Shown: positions 33,743-46,199 of the stretch, piece by piece
How the letters are laid out: the number at the start of each line of letters is the position of its first letter
Numbering within the stretch: position 1 is the first letter of the stretch
Source of the DNA: Isoetes taiwanensis
Lineage: Eukaryota > Streptophyta > Lycopodiopsida > Isoetales > Isoetaceae
DNA: 64,000 nt
Reading direction: 5' to 3'
Assembly: GCA_021234155.1 (NCBI GenBank)
Contig: JAJEKV010000002.1
Span: 43,203,203 to 43,267,202 of the forward strand
Notes under the pieces: generated by a model
The model's database searches: none
Seen by the model: the letters and a program-made list of their open reading frames with translations, nothing else
What the model was told of the DNA's origin: nothing
Translations under genes and position numbers: made by a program

Positions 33743-35472
33743 GGGAGAAGATTAGCAATCTTCTAGAGATGGCGTAGAACGGGGCTGGGAGGCGGCCCTG
33801 TTCCCCTTTAGCACGATAGGGGGCGGCTCTTGCGCCGCTTTCTTTGAGATCAAGCCCTTTGCTAGGCTGCTGGAGGGCCTCTAGGGCACCGTGTCTCTCG
33901 GATCCGGGCTGTTCGACTGTTTGCTTTGCTCGAAGCTCCGGGTTCACCCCTTCGTGCAACTAACCGGGGAATGGTTCTTTTCCCAGGATTCAAAGATTCT
34001 TTTACGTTTTTGGTAAGTCTACAACACCGGTTATCCGCTTCTTTGCTTATTCACTCTCCACAAGGTTTCGGCCCACGGGAGTAGCGCTTGTGTTAGTTGT
34101 TTCAAAGTTGATTGAATGGCTCTTCCTTCTAGACATCAGGCCTTCTTCTTGTAAACTGCCGGTATTGGTGGAAGAATGATCTCGTAAATCGGGAAAAGAA
34201 TGTTAGTGGCTCTCAGAGTATTTCATGCCATAAGAAGAAGGGCCTTTATTCTAGTAGTACCGCTCACGTAATATCTACCGATTCCGCTCTTTAAGGCTGG
34301 CCCGATATCAATTTGGAAAGATGTTTGGCCTCTGTAGTATCTTGTGCGCAAAGAAGAAGAGGTCGGCGGTTATTGTGGAACCGTTAGCGACTACGTAGTA
34401 CTTCATGCCATAAGAAGAAGGGTTTTATTCTAGTATCTGTTGCTCTCGTCCGTCACGATTTTCTACCGATTCAGTTCTTTAAGGCTGGCCAGAAATTAGG
34501 CTGGAAAAATGCTGGCCTCCTGTAGTATCTTGGCTGCAAAGAAGAAGAGGCTGCTGGCATCCTTAGTACGAGGCTTCTGCAACCCTTCTCTATCTTTGGT
34601 GCCATTGTTGGGATGGGACCCTAGATCTATGGGCCGAAGCGGGGGCACTTTACTCATTTCTGTTGCAAATTTTTAGAAGATCTTGTGGTTAGTGCTTAAC
34701 TTGTAGCAGGGCTCGCGTTCCCCTTTCCCAGCAAGGGGTGATCTGTGCACTGTAAGCCATCTGGTAGGGGGAAGTCTAGAATGCTAATACCCTCTAGGGG
34801 CGGGAACTCTAGAAATTTCTAGGGACCCTAGAGCGGCTATTTTCTTGGTCTTGCGGGAAGACAAGGCTTGCAACGACTAGAAGCGAGATGGGCCCTGGCA
34901 TGATTACGGGGTTCTAGCGGTGGTGTGCTCATGATAGTTTGTTTGGCAAGAAGAAGGTGAGTGCCTGCACTATGGGGCACTCCCTATAGTAACTGCCGCA
35001 CAGATGTCGCCCGGCTCATCTCTATTTTCGGTGGTGGAGCTTTAGGAGGACCCCGTCTCTCTAGCCGGGCAGCGCAGACAAATGTATTTTACCCTTACCT
35101 CTTCCATGGGTTGATCCACGTGTCTGATCTATATCGCCATATCGAGAGCCTTTTTTGAAGTAATGGCGCAGCTTTGGGGTATGTGGAAGGCGTGAGCTGT
35201 GGTTCCCATAGTATCTATTTTGGAGAAGAGGCCGGCAGCTCCTGTTTAGTACCGCCCCTTGTTATGCCATTAGGGGCTAGGAATTTGGTCAATCTCTCCT
35301 GTAGTATCCTATGGAGAAGAGGTTGAGAGAGACTAATAGTACTAGGCCCGAGTCTAACTGCTATCATGGATCGGAGAAGTGGTAGCAGCTCTAGGCTCAA
35401 CTGTATATATGTAAACGTTTTATCTTATGAATATACAGACTCTTGACTTCAAAAAAAAAAAAAAAAAAAAAA
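33743..35472 (+). mobile_element. Nested A-tailed retroposed sequence of unknown origin, 1.73 kb
   Basis: It ends in 22 A's (35451-35472) and is bracketed by the 12-bp direct repeat ATTAACACTTGA (33731-33742 and 35472-35483). That is the mark of LINE-type target-primed retrotransposition of a polyadenylated RNA. There is no long reading frame. It is GC-richer than its surroundings and internally repetitive: CATGCCATAAGAAGAAGGG starts at 34224 and 34404 (180-bp period), and GTAGTATCTT with AAGAAGAAGAGG recurs. Source RNA not recognised. Confidence 0.88.
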
Positions 35473-36184
35473 TTAACACTTGACCTTATTTGCAGGTTTG
35501 CTTAGTGTTAAGCATTGGGGAGGACACTTTACGTACAAGCTGTTAAGGATATGGATGCAAAATTTGGATGCGGAATCTCAAATTGTTTCCTATGGGACAG
35601 GCTTATGGGTAAAGTTCCTAAGTTGAATTTCTTTATTTGGAATAAAGAATAGATACTTTTGTTGTGTATACCCATGGTAGACTAGCACTATGATTGCAAC
35701 ATAGTAGGCTTGAACATGGTATACTAGATAGGGAATGCCTCTTGGTAGACTAGTAATTGTGTCTGCAGCACAATTGGCTTGAACAAGAGTGCATAAGATG
35801 TATACTTTTGAAGACTAGTAATTGTGATTGCAACACAATTGGCTTGACAAAAGTTGCATCCGTATCTTGGAGATACAACGTATCGTGGTGGCGATACAAT
35901 CAAGTAAGTACCGTAGAGGTAATGAAGATAATAACGTACCATGGAGGTACAAAGGATATATCGTACTGTGGAAGTACGCGGATATCCATAACTGTTTCTG
36001 GAGTTTTGCAGGGATTATAAAACTTTCAGACTGGTGATGACCATGGAAGATCCATCTTGAGGAGAGATGGATTGAAATGGAGCATATCTTGAATGATCAT
36101 GGGGTATTCCATCTTAAGAGGGGATGGACTGAAATTGAGTGTACTCGGATGATCGCGGACGATCTATCTTGAGAAGGGATGGAT

Positions 36185-36938
36185 TGATATGGAGCAAGCA
36201 CGGGGGAGTGGTCCATGGCGAATGGGTTATTGGTTTTATGGTAAATACTATGTAAATGTTATTCCTAAGGTCACCTAGTAATATAAAGGGGCATAGGATA
36301 ACATAGCATTTGGATGTGAAGAACCATTGATATTTATGGACGGGGTCGAGGCACTATCATTGGGGATGGTTATTGGTTGAGAAAAAGATCATAGATAATG
36401 TCCCATATAATAAGGCAAGGAGATATTTTGGGAAAAAAGGCAACTGCCTGCTAAAAAAGGTTAAAGTCGCAGAGAGATCTATAAATAGAACCGAAACTTC
36501 AATTGGACATATCTCCACAACCAGAGCTCCGATTGAAGCGATCTTTACCTCTTTGGAACCGTCTCGGAGTCTAGTTTCCGAATTGGGATGGCACATTCTG
36601 TAGTTCATCCGGAGGAGAGAGTAATGGCCGAAAAGGTGACAAGGAGTCACAGATCACTGCCATAGTGACTTCACATATCTGCAATTGTTTTTATGATGTG
36701 TGGCTATTTGGAGTAGCTAGATTAGTCTGGAAGGCCAATAAGCCAAATGCCAGTGCTTTGTATTTACCATAGTACTTGTGTTTTTGCCAATAACCCAGTG
36801 GATCCGGTTGGGTGGTTAATGGTGCTGCCATATCAATTGTGCATGAATAAAGTTTCTTTAGTCCGGTGTTCTATTATTTCATTACGGTTCTATGATTCTA
36901 TGTTCCTACAACTTCCCAAATATACATGAATTGTATCA
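36185..36938 (+). repeat. 3' LTR of the non-coding LTR element
   Basis: Same length as the 5' LTR, with three visible substitutions. Confidence 0.95.
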
Positions 36939-36943
36939 GATTT

Positions 36944-39900
36944 CCTCTTTCTCTGTTTTTGATTCGTGCTTACAAGCATCGTTTCCTCTTTCTCTGTTTT
37001 GTGGGTTCCATGCGTCATTTTCTATGTCGTTCCTTCTATGCCCATAGCTTATTTTTGGTTCCTCTTTTGACAAGATCTCTGAGGTTTCCCCGTCCTTGGT
37101 TGGATCGGTTATTCTGTAGATTTGTGTTGCGCCCTTTCCATCTTTCTGATTTGTATTTCGGTGGTTGTGTTTTTTCATGTTCCTCTATGCCTTCAGTTTC
37201 AGATTATCCGGGCTCAGCTTTGCCCTCTGCGCTTTGGTCAGATCTTGAACATTGGACGGTGGCTTTATCCTACTTATTATATCTGATTCCTTGGGACTTA
37301 TGGATTTTTCCATTCTTCTTCTGATGGTTCGAGCAATGCCAGGTCGTGGATGCTAGGCGTGAGTCATTCATCTTTGGTTCCCCGTCCTTCTAACCCATGC
37401 TTGTTTGAATCGTGAAGCTAAGGTATTTCTCAAACTATCCTTTGTCTTCAGATGGTTTTTGTATAGTAAAATACAGGTTTCAAGAAGCTCTGCAGCCTAC
37501 AGATGTGAGGCCTTCTGGCTCGCAAGGAACAGACAGAGGCCGCCTCATATTCAGATTGATCCTTGGACCTTTCTTCAATGCTTGACGACTTTAAGGCATA
37601 AATAGTGCTCGATCTGCAAACAACTATTACCAATTGAGTGTGAACAATTGTGCTTTTCTGTAGCATCCGACTAAATTCTAAACTCACGTTTATTCCTGGT
37701 TGCGATGATTTGCACCAGAGTTGTATCGAGTTGGCCGGTCGTGTGTATTCTTCAACTCTGCCAGATCAAGCTTGTACCTTTGATGCCTCAATGGTTGTGA
37801 GCAAATTCCGCTTTCATTCTGCATGATCTGCTTGATTCTCATAGGATCTAATCAGATTTCGCTTGGCATCAACTCTACCAAATCAAGCTTGTACCTATGA
37901 TGCCTCAATGGCTGTGCATAGAAATCTTACAGGTTTTACTAAAACTTACCATGCAATTGCTTCCGCTTCTGCCTCTGTCACTGCCTCTTGTCACCGAGTG
38001 CCTCCTTTTTAGCTGCCTCTTGGCTTGGGGATACCGGGACCTCATTATGTGTTATCTCTTTTTTCTTGATTCACTTTGTGTACCTAGGTTAAAGGGCTCC
38101 TTTTTGCATTATTTTGGTCCTAGAAGCAAACACGGAGCGTCCCACTGCGTTCATTAATTTGTCTAGTTTCTTTCATATGTATATCAATAATTGGTTTTCA
38201 TTGCATCTGTGTTACTAATATTTGTATGTTACGTTAGATGAGTTTCGTTATGATCGACCGTACACTCTTAGTACCTCTACAATTCACTGTTATCTTTATG
38301 TACCTTTGTAATTTTTTTGTTTTTTTATGTACTTTTGTGATTTTGTTTTTACTGCACCCACGAGCGCAGGTTGATTTAGACTTACACCGATGACGTTGCA
38401 CCGTGGTTGGGCACATGGGGCCGCCGACTCCATGCATGCAAATCGACTCTTGAAACGATAGCCGCCTAATTCCAGACGACTTACATAATTGTTGTTCTAC
38501 TGGTGGTTTTAGGTTCAGTATTCTCCCTTTTGATGCCAGATTCTCTCGGGCATGTTCCCCTCAAGTCCAAGTTTAGCCTTGCAGAGTCGGTTTCTCCTCT
38601 TCGACATCTGTTAGCTTCAGGAAGTTTCATGGGTACGTGCCTTGAGCTTTATATGTATGTGTATACACTAGGTTTCTTAAGATTCATGTGTTGCATTGTT
38701 GTTAGTAGGGTGCTCTTTAGCCACAATTTATTGGTGTTGTGCTTTCTTGTCGCGTATGTTAGCTAGACTAAGTTGCTCCTTATGTATGTCTTCCTTAGTT
38801 CTCATTATCCTATTTGTTAAATTTGGTTTTTTCGGGGTTCCAAAAACTTTTTGGAATTTTTTTTAGGTTAATTTTCTAAGGTTTCAAGGCTTTTAGTTCC
38901 CGGGAAAAAATTCCGTCATTCCAAAAATCGGGGTTGTGGCTTTTCCTAGGAAATCCGGATTTTGGGTTAATCGTCTCGAATTAGCGGATTCCCCGGCATG
39001 TAGGCCACAGATGATCCTTCCAGATATTGTATTTGATCTTTGGCAGAGATGATGGCGATGATGCGATGATTATAGCAGTCTGAAGTAGAGAGTTTTATTT
39101 ACTGTGATGCTTGCAAAGGGTTTCCGGTGTTCCCTCAGTACCGTGGGTTTCTTCTTACCAGATTTGTCATATGGAAGGATCGGTTCTTCCATCCTACTGA
39201 AGGATCGGTATATGTATTTATCAATTTTGATGCTATTTAATTAAACCCTAGACTGCAGTATCCAACTTCTTCAATCTATCAGCGTGTTTGTTTGCTGCAG
39301 GCCTTAATTATGACAACCATGCCGCTGAAACATATTAGACTACGGGCTTGAGCGCCAATTCAATGGAGTTTTGATTCTTGGTATATACCTGCTTTCAATT
39401 TTGTTATATCTGCATCCTACTTCTTTTAGCAAGTTGTTTATGACATGGTTTAGATTAGTTATATAGCTGTGATAACCATTTTCAAGTTCTTCGTTTGTCT
39501 GGAACTTTCGAGATATGCCTTAGTAAGTTAGGTTCTTGCTATGGAGGACATAAATGTACTTCTTTGAAATCATTTTCTCATGGTGCACCACTTCTCAATG
39601 TTCTCATGTTCTTCCCTTTCACCCAATTATCTGGAAGAATGCATCATTAATATTGCATTTATGCTTCATGTTTTCCATGTTTAGGCCAAATGTAACAGAG
39701 GCATAAGCTACATTCCCAAAGAAAAACATTAGCATTGTCTCTAGAATAGAGTATTAACCGTCTAGCTTACAACAGAGGAGAACCGTTGGATGGTTTTAAT
39801 ATTGTTTGGAATTTCAGTTTGGAAGTTTACCTATTGTAGCATTGAAATAGGAGAAGTAGAAGATGCTACTGAGGCATTTTCTTCATCTTTATTATGTTCT

Positions 39901-42100
39901 GGAAGTCTGGAGAAATCTTGCACAGTTACTTCATTGAATGATCTAGAGAAATCTTGCACAATTACTTCATTGAATGACTTCATGAAATCTCATCCCCTTA
40001 ACCTATACTAAATATTGTGGCATTTCAGAAACATCAATGAGCTGGCCCCTTTTGCCGGAGCTCTCTGTGTTATGACAGATGCATGACTCATGAGTCTGTC
40101 ATCTAGCCCTGGTATATAATGCATGTTGGATGTTTTTGGCAATGGCCATGTTGACTCTGCAAATACTAGATCTATTTTGAAGTAGTGGGTTAAATCGGCG
40201 TGGAGCATGTCCATTGCCTTAAAATGATAAGATGCGCATGAATAATAGATTTGCATTCATCTTCTTACATCAATTCCTATGTATCTTTAATATTAGTCTA
40301 AAAGCACAAGTGTAATTTACTTAGATGATTGAGAGGCTTGCTACTTAACATATTTAAGACACTGTAGAATGAGGTAATGAAGTGAGCTGGTGCTTCTTTT
40401 TGTTTTAAATGTTTTTACTGCCACATCATGGTATGCCCGTGTTTGAACCGCGATAGAACCCATTCTATTCAATGTTTTCATGAGCTATATGTTTGAAGCC
40501 ATATCAATGCCCTGTTTGTCGAGCTAAGTCCACTCTACTGATACTAACTAGGGTTCTCTGTGAATTGTTCATATCCAAGCAAGGCATTCTGATTCTGCAA
40601 TTTGGATGCTATGCATGTGATCTCTCATGTTCTTCCTAGATTTGAAACTTATGTATGTCTGGCACTAAATTATTGGATCAAGTGATGGTATGTGTTTTAG
40701 TCCATTAATATCGACTTTTCACTTATTTCATTTCTTTAAATTCTCACAAATAGATACAATATAAATGGAGCGTCAAGAGGATAGAACATAACTGGTTTGT
40801 GCATGCATATAGTTAAGAATTATCATCTACTTATGATGGTTTGCTGCTCTATGGATGCATAAATCTTATATACTTCTTTTTCGCTCTTTCTTAATAGGAC
40901 CAGTCTTGATGTGTAAATGCTATAAATTGCAGGAGAACTTCGGTGCATGGCGAAGAAAACCAATGTCAAACAAGTTCCACTTGTCATGATAACTTCTTCC
41001 TTTTAAAAATTTTATGTAGTTGCATACGGGATGAACACCCATGCTATAAGAACTATGTTGCAGATTGAAGCAATATCTTACTAGCAGTGATGTATACAAT
41101 TGACATCTATCAGGTGGAAAATCTTTTCAAATTTTTTCCTAAGTTTATTTTCTAAGGTTTTAAAGGGTTTTAGCAGGTTTTAGTAGCCGGAAAGTATTTC
41201 GAATTTATCGGAAAAGTTTTTTGGTATGTCGAATAATGAATTGTCAGGGTTATCACAATTTCCGTGAGGCAGTTTTTACTGGCACTAGCCCAAGTTTTCT
41301 GCGCAGATTCATTCTTCTGTTTTTGTAGGCAAGTATTTCTTCAAATATATGGTGTTCGTTGATTATGCATCCCTAACTTTAACGTCTCTATCGTGTTCTT
41401 TGATTTATGTATGCATCCCTAACTTTAGCATCTCTATTATTGCAGTTTAGAGAACCAATGCATCCCATGTCACGAATTTATGGCTTTCATCTTTTATAGG
41501 ATGGGTTTGGTCATACACTGCATAATCCTGGGTGCTATGCACTTTTATAGTATTTCTTGTGCCAAATTTCATCACTGATTGTATTCCCATAGAATTTTGT
41601 AACTTTCTAGCTCTGATAACCATAATGCTTACTACCATGCATAGTACGGTTGCCAACAAGTAGGCAGATTTTTTAATCTGAATCAGTATGTTTGCATGGC
41701 TATCGTTCTTGCATAAAAAGTAAGCATTTCATTGTATGTAACTTCTATTCCCGCCCTTTAAAATTATTGATAGAAGAGTAAAGACCATGGAATTGCAGTA
41801 TTTAGAGGTTCATTTTGGCCTATATTTTGGGATTGCATTACTTAGTCTAAGCTATGTTATGGAATTGCAGTGAGCTGAAATTTACCATATCTACTATGGA
41901 AGTACTTTGTTCAGCATTTTTACTTGCCTATATGCATTATGAACACTTCATGCCCATTTTAAACTCAGGGCGGGGCTTTGAATTCTATCGGATTCATGTG
42001 TAAAATGTATGGCATTGGATATTGAAAGAGTTCAGTGCAGAGCACCAACTTTGTCTGTCAGCCACGAGGATAACCAATGATCAGGTAAATAATTATTGAT
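36944..42100. other. Gene-poor stretch, nothing recognised
   Basis: Short chance reading frames only. A related pair of segments (about 38860-38935 and 41125-41215) shares TTTTCTAAGGTTT and a following TTTTAG...CCGG pattern, probably an old dispersed repeat. A roughly 50-bp tandem duplication (TATGCATCCCTAACTTTA) lies at 41365-41440. Confidence 0.5.
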
Positions 42101-42120
42101 GTCATAAGTAATTCCCTTCC

Positions 42121-42365
42121 TCCCTACCGGCGCCTGCCTGAGCGCCTCGCTGGGCGCCTGCCTGAGCACCTGGGCGCCTGTTTGGTCGTCTGGGTGTAGT
42201 GAAGGGTGGCGCCTGGGAGGTGCAGTGATGGGTGGCGCCTGGGAGGGAGCGCTTCAGCCTAGTGAGGATGCACCTCCTCTGAGCGACTTCCCTGAGCGCT
42301 TTCCTGAACGCCGCCTTCCCTGAGCGCCTGGGTGATTGGCGTTCGGGCCTATTGGATGCGCCTGT
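42121..42365. repeat. GC-rich GGCGCCTG-type minisatellite
   Basis: Irregular repetition of GGGCGCCTG, GAGCGCCT and GGTGGCGCCTGGGAGG variants, in contrast to AT-rich flanks. Confidence 0.7.
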
Positions 42366-45313
42366 TTTCAACTTCAGCGGTGCCCTCAGGGCCACCGCCT
42401 TTTTGCAGGTAGCTGCTCTGTGGATTTAGGGACTTGACCTGTTCCTGGTGGCAGCTCTTATGGTCTAGTGGTTTGATCGAGCTGCTTCAGTGGGTCAGCA
42501 CCAGGATCTTTGCACCAGCATCTATTTGCTCTGGTTTTAGCGAGAAGATGGAGATTTAGCGCGTGCGTAAGCTCGCACCAGTCCTCAGCACACAGTTGTG
42601 AAGAGGTTACGGTTCGGAGGCGTTTGGTGAAGTTCTGTTTGTTGGAGGTATGCTTGTTGCTTCTTGCAATAGCATGGGTTTTTGGATATGTAGTCATCCT
42701 GGCAACAGTTTTTTTCCCATGTGGTTTTTAATCTGGGCCATGGTGATTATACTTTATTTTGTTTGTAAGGGCTTCGGTCCATGTTCTGGTTAGGGACTTC
42801 GGTCCCGTCTTGTACTTGTGGGTCCCATAACCCGATTGGGTTCAGCGGACGTTAAAAATTTCTTCCTTCCTTCCTTCCTTCCTTCTAATGTCACTGTTTT
42901 GCTTATTGATAAGAGGATGAGAAGTTGACAAACTAATAGCAATCTGTATGCAGCAAGGAATATTTCCAAAGTGGTTACCAAAATGCAAAGTGGTTACCAA
43001 AATGCAATTAATCTGTTGTATGGGACTGAAGATGTAGGTCACTCTTTTAATAAGTATTTGTTCTTCAGTTTTGTCAAGTATGTAGTTAAACACATGGTTG
43101 TAATTCCAGAATTTGACACTAGAAGATGATATGCAGAATGAAAAATGTGCAAAAGAACACCTTATATCCATACGCATGTTACTTTCAGGTCCAAGAGTTT
43201 CATATCCAAGCAGTGTTAATGAGGAAGGCCACCTTGAAGAGAGATGATTTTGCAACACGTGGAGGGAGTGATGCAGGCAAGTGTACCCCTTTTAAATGAT
43301 ATTTGCTAAAGGTGACATACATGTGGTCATTTCTCCTTTAATCTATTTTAACTTCAATGTCACCATCTCTCCTGTAGTCTATTTTAACTTCCATTTTGGG
43401 TAATTCATTTATATTAAGACATGTGTTAAGCATAGGTATTGCAATGCTACGGCCATATCCACCCCATTCAGCTAGAAACATGCAATATGCCTAAAACGCC
43501 AAAGATTTGTAATGTTCACAAGTATTTTATAGCATGCGTATCCACCATTTGTGACATGGATATATATTCATGTTGGCCAGCCATTCAAAGGTATTGTCAT
43601 GGAGAGTCATAAACATACAACCAACTAAAAACATGTTGCCGGACTATTGTGTACTATTCAACTGAGTGGATTCAAATTCAACAAAAAGTGAATCTAGGAC
43701 CTACCTCATCGTTCTTTTTAAACTTCTTTCAAGTGTAAAATCTTCATGGTCAATACCATGTATTGTACTGTTGTCAAACCTCTCCTGTGCAGTGCATTTA
43801 GGTGCTGCTTCCAGCCATCTAGATTTAATGTAGTCGAAACTGAGATTCTTATAGCCTCCCTGCTGCAAAATGCAGTGGGTCATTGTTTGTGCTTGACTTA
43901 ATGATCTGTTAACCGATGCTAATTATGTTATAGTGCGCTTTGATACCCGGAGTCTACTAATAATGCTAACACATTTTTCTTTCGTAATTTTGCAGATGCA
44001 AAGATGCTAAGGACACTTGATATTTTATGGGCAACTTAAGGAGTTATATGTCTTAATATAGGTCAAGCCATCATGGGAAAGATTTGTAAGCTCTCCACTT
44101 ATCTTTGCAGAGGCATATTATTTGTGCACTAAGTTGGAAAGCTGATCTGGTATGAATGTCAATAACTTTGTAGAAGCTTCATTTTTGTGCCTTCAGGAAT
44201 AATTTGAATATCTATTTGGGGCAATGCATTTTTCCTTCAACAAATAATGGGTTATTTTTAATACAAACAAGCAAGGAATGCCTCCAGTCTGCCTTGATGG
44301 TAAAAGGTAATGAGCAATATATTTCATATGGATCAATTCATCATTGTCTTAAACAAAGTTTCATTCTCTAGATATGTGTTTGAAACAAAATAACTGAAAT
44401 AAATTGCGACTGTTTGACTTTTGGTTATGGGATTGGACCAAAAATAGAATCAGTTAAATCAAGCGTCAAGCTTTTAACTATATGGAGCCTAATTATTCCC
44501 AATTTGCAAAAGAAATGGCATTTCAAGCATAGATTTATCTACTTTCTCGAATGGGATCTCCATGTTGCCATTGTTGCCATGGTCTTAGGCTTATCCTGAA
44601 GCTTGAAACGCATTCTGTTAATATTCATTTTTGGGGAAAGCTTCCTGCTCAATGTTCTTTACTGTTTTCTTGCTTGGAATATAGCTTTTTGGATTTTTCA
44701 TGCTCTTTTTTATCCATACTATGACCTGGACATAATGTATACTCCAGGAAAAGAAATCAAATTATGATACCAGGAAGTAATATACACAAGGAAAAAGCAA
44801 TTAAATTATGATTCCAAGTACATAGCCATGGTTATGTAACCAGACAAACGTAGTAGTTGCAGTGTGCAGTTGCAGCAGTAGTTTTCTATGTAATCAGACA
44901 AATAGACAAACAGTTGCGGCTGCAGTGTACACTCTATGCACCATGATATAAAGTACTCCATGCATCGTGATATCAAGTATACATGCACCATGATATTAAG
45001 TACACAGTGTGGCACTAGAATCCATGTGATACAACAATCAATCTTCTATGGCATTTAGTGAGGATGGCATTATATTTATTGGCATTGTGAGATATTGCCA
45101 ACTTTTAGTTTGAGATTGGCAAACAAAAATTTCTAAGTTGAATATTGACAATCCTAAACTACCTACAAACTTACTGCCAAGGGGGAACTTGAACTACCTA
45201 CAAACTTACTGCCAAGGGGGAACTTTAGCGACTTCTGACTAAACATGGTATATAATAATTTCTCTTTCAATCTCCCATTTTTGTTTTGCTCCCATTTAAA
45301 TTTACCAAGTTAA
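42366..45313. other. Gene-poor stretch with small tandem repeats
   Basis: Contains a (TTCC)n microsatellite at 42862-42887, a 19-bp duplication (AGTGGTTACCAAAATGCAA twice, about 42970-43008), a three-copy repeat of about 28 bp (CACCATGATAT) near 44938-45002, and a 34-bp duplication containing TGCCAAGGGGGAACTT near 45160-45225. No gene seen. Confidence 0.5.
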
Positions 45314-45655
45314 TCTATATATGTTTACAATAAAACTAGAATTAAGCCCACTTCAGTTCTCCCACTTTTTGCTTGCCTTTCAATTCTACATATGCTACTT
45401 CATGCATGCCTACAATAGCACTCAAACCCAACAACGAATTGCGTTCGATAGCGTCATTTTATTTTGTTATTACAAAGGGTTCTTTTTATTTTGTTATTGC
45501 AAAGGATTCCTTAAGTCTTATACAACCTGTTTAGATCAATACAAGACACATAGCATTAATATTTTAGCTATATGTATCTAGGTATATCTACAACTTCATC
45601 ATTACATACAACAGGCCCGTGATTATGCCCGGCAACGCCGGGTACCCATTACTAG
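45314..45655 (+). mobile_element. Candidate short non-autonomous Helitron
   Basis: Starts TCTATATATG after an A (45313) and ends CTAG before a T (45656). A hairpin CCCGGC-AAC-GCCGGG (45628-45642) sits 9 nt before the CTAG. These are the Helitron rules (5' TC, 3' hairpin plus CTRR, insertion between A and T). At 342 bp it is too short to encode Rep/Hel. The 3' end is convincing, the 5' end less so. Confidence 0.55.
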
Positions 45656-45924
45656 TTATTTTTGTAACAGCTATATTCTGCACCCTCTATTGTTTGATGT
45701 ATCCATTTGTAATGTGGGAACCCTCTAGCTCAAGGAATTGGAAATATTGTGCATTGCATGATTCCAAGCTTCTAGGTTGTTGGTTATTGCAATTATTTTG
45801 TTTCTTTCTGGCATGCTTTTACATTTTTCTTATATCCGTGATTGCATCATTAATATCAATTTGCACTAACCATTGCAGTCATTCATTTTCTCTGGTCCAC
45901 TTTGGTTTTGGGCTTGTCGTTCAT

Positions 45925-45993
45925 CTACATATTCATGCACTCCGCCCCTTTCGGGGTTCAAGGTGGTTATCCTTGTAAGATTGGTCATGGTTT
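45925..45993 (+). repeat. Partial copy of the 46-kb retroposon
   Basis: Matches the first 69 bases of the insert that starts 79 bp downstream (CTACATATTCATGCACTCCG through GGTCATGGTTTTG). Confidence 0.75.
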
Positions 45994-46002
45994 TGGCGTT
46001 CC

Positions 46003-46184
46003 ACTACATATTCATGCACTCCGCCCCTTTCGGGGTTCAAGGTGGTTATCCTTGTAAGATTGGTCATGGTTTTGACTCGGTGGGTCTCCGCTTATCCGCT
46101 GAGATTTTATTCATGTCTCTGCATTTATACTTGTATTTGACTCTTTGATTGAATAAAGTCTGACGTCCTTCAACAAAAAAAAAA
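46003..46184 (+). mobile_element. Short A-tailed retroposon with 16-bp target duplication
   Basis: The 16-bp sequence ATGGTTTTGGCGTTCC occurs at 45987-46002 and again at 46184-46199. The roughly 180-bp insert ends in ten A's, with AATAAA (46152-46157) 17 bases upstream of the tail. That indicates an RNA polymerase II transcript copied back by LINE machinery. No pol III boxes were seen. Confidence 0.8.
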
Positions 46185-46199
46185 TGGTTTTGGCGTTCC

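Larger units (their letters stand above)
32260..36938 (+). mobile_element. Young non-coding LTR retrotransposon (TRIM/LARD-like)
   Basis: Two 754-bp direct repeats (32260-33013 and 36185-36938) begin TGATA and end TATCA. They are flanked by GATTT on both sides (32255-32259 and 36939-36943), a 5-bp target duplication. I count only three base differences between the LTRs. A tRNA-Met primer-binding site follows the left LTR. The internal 3.17 kb has no gag or pol; 1.73 kb of it is a later nested insertion, so the original interior was only about 1.4 kb. It must have been mobilised by another element's proteins. Orientation follows the primer-binding site. Confidence 0.95.
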
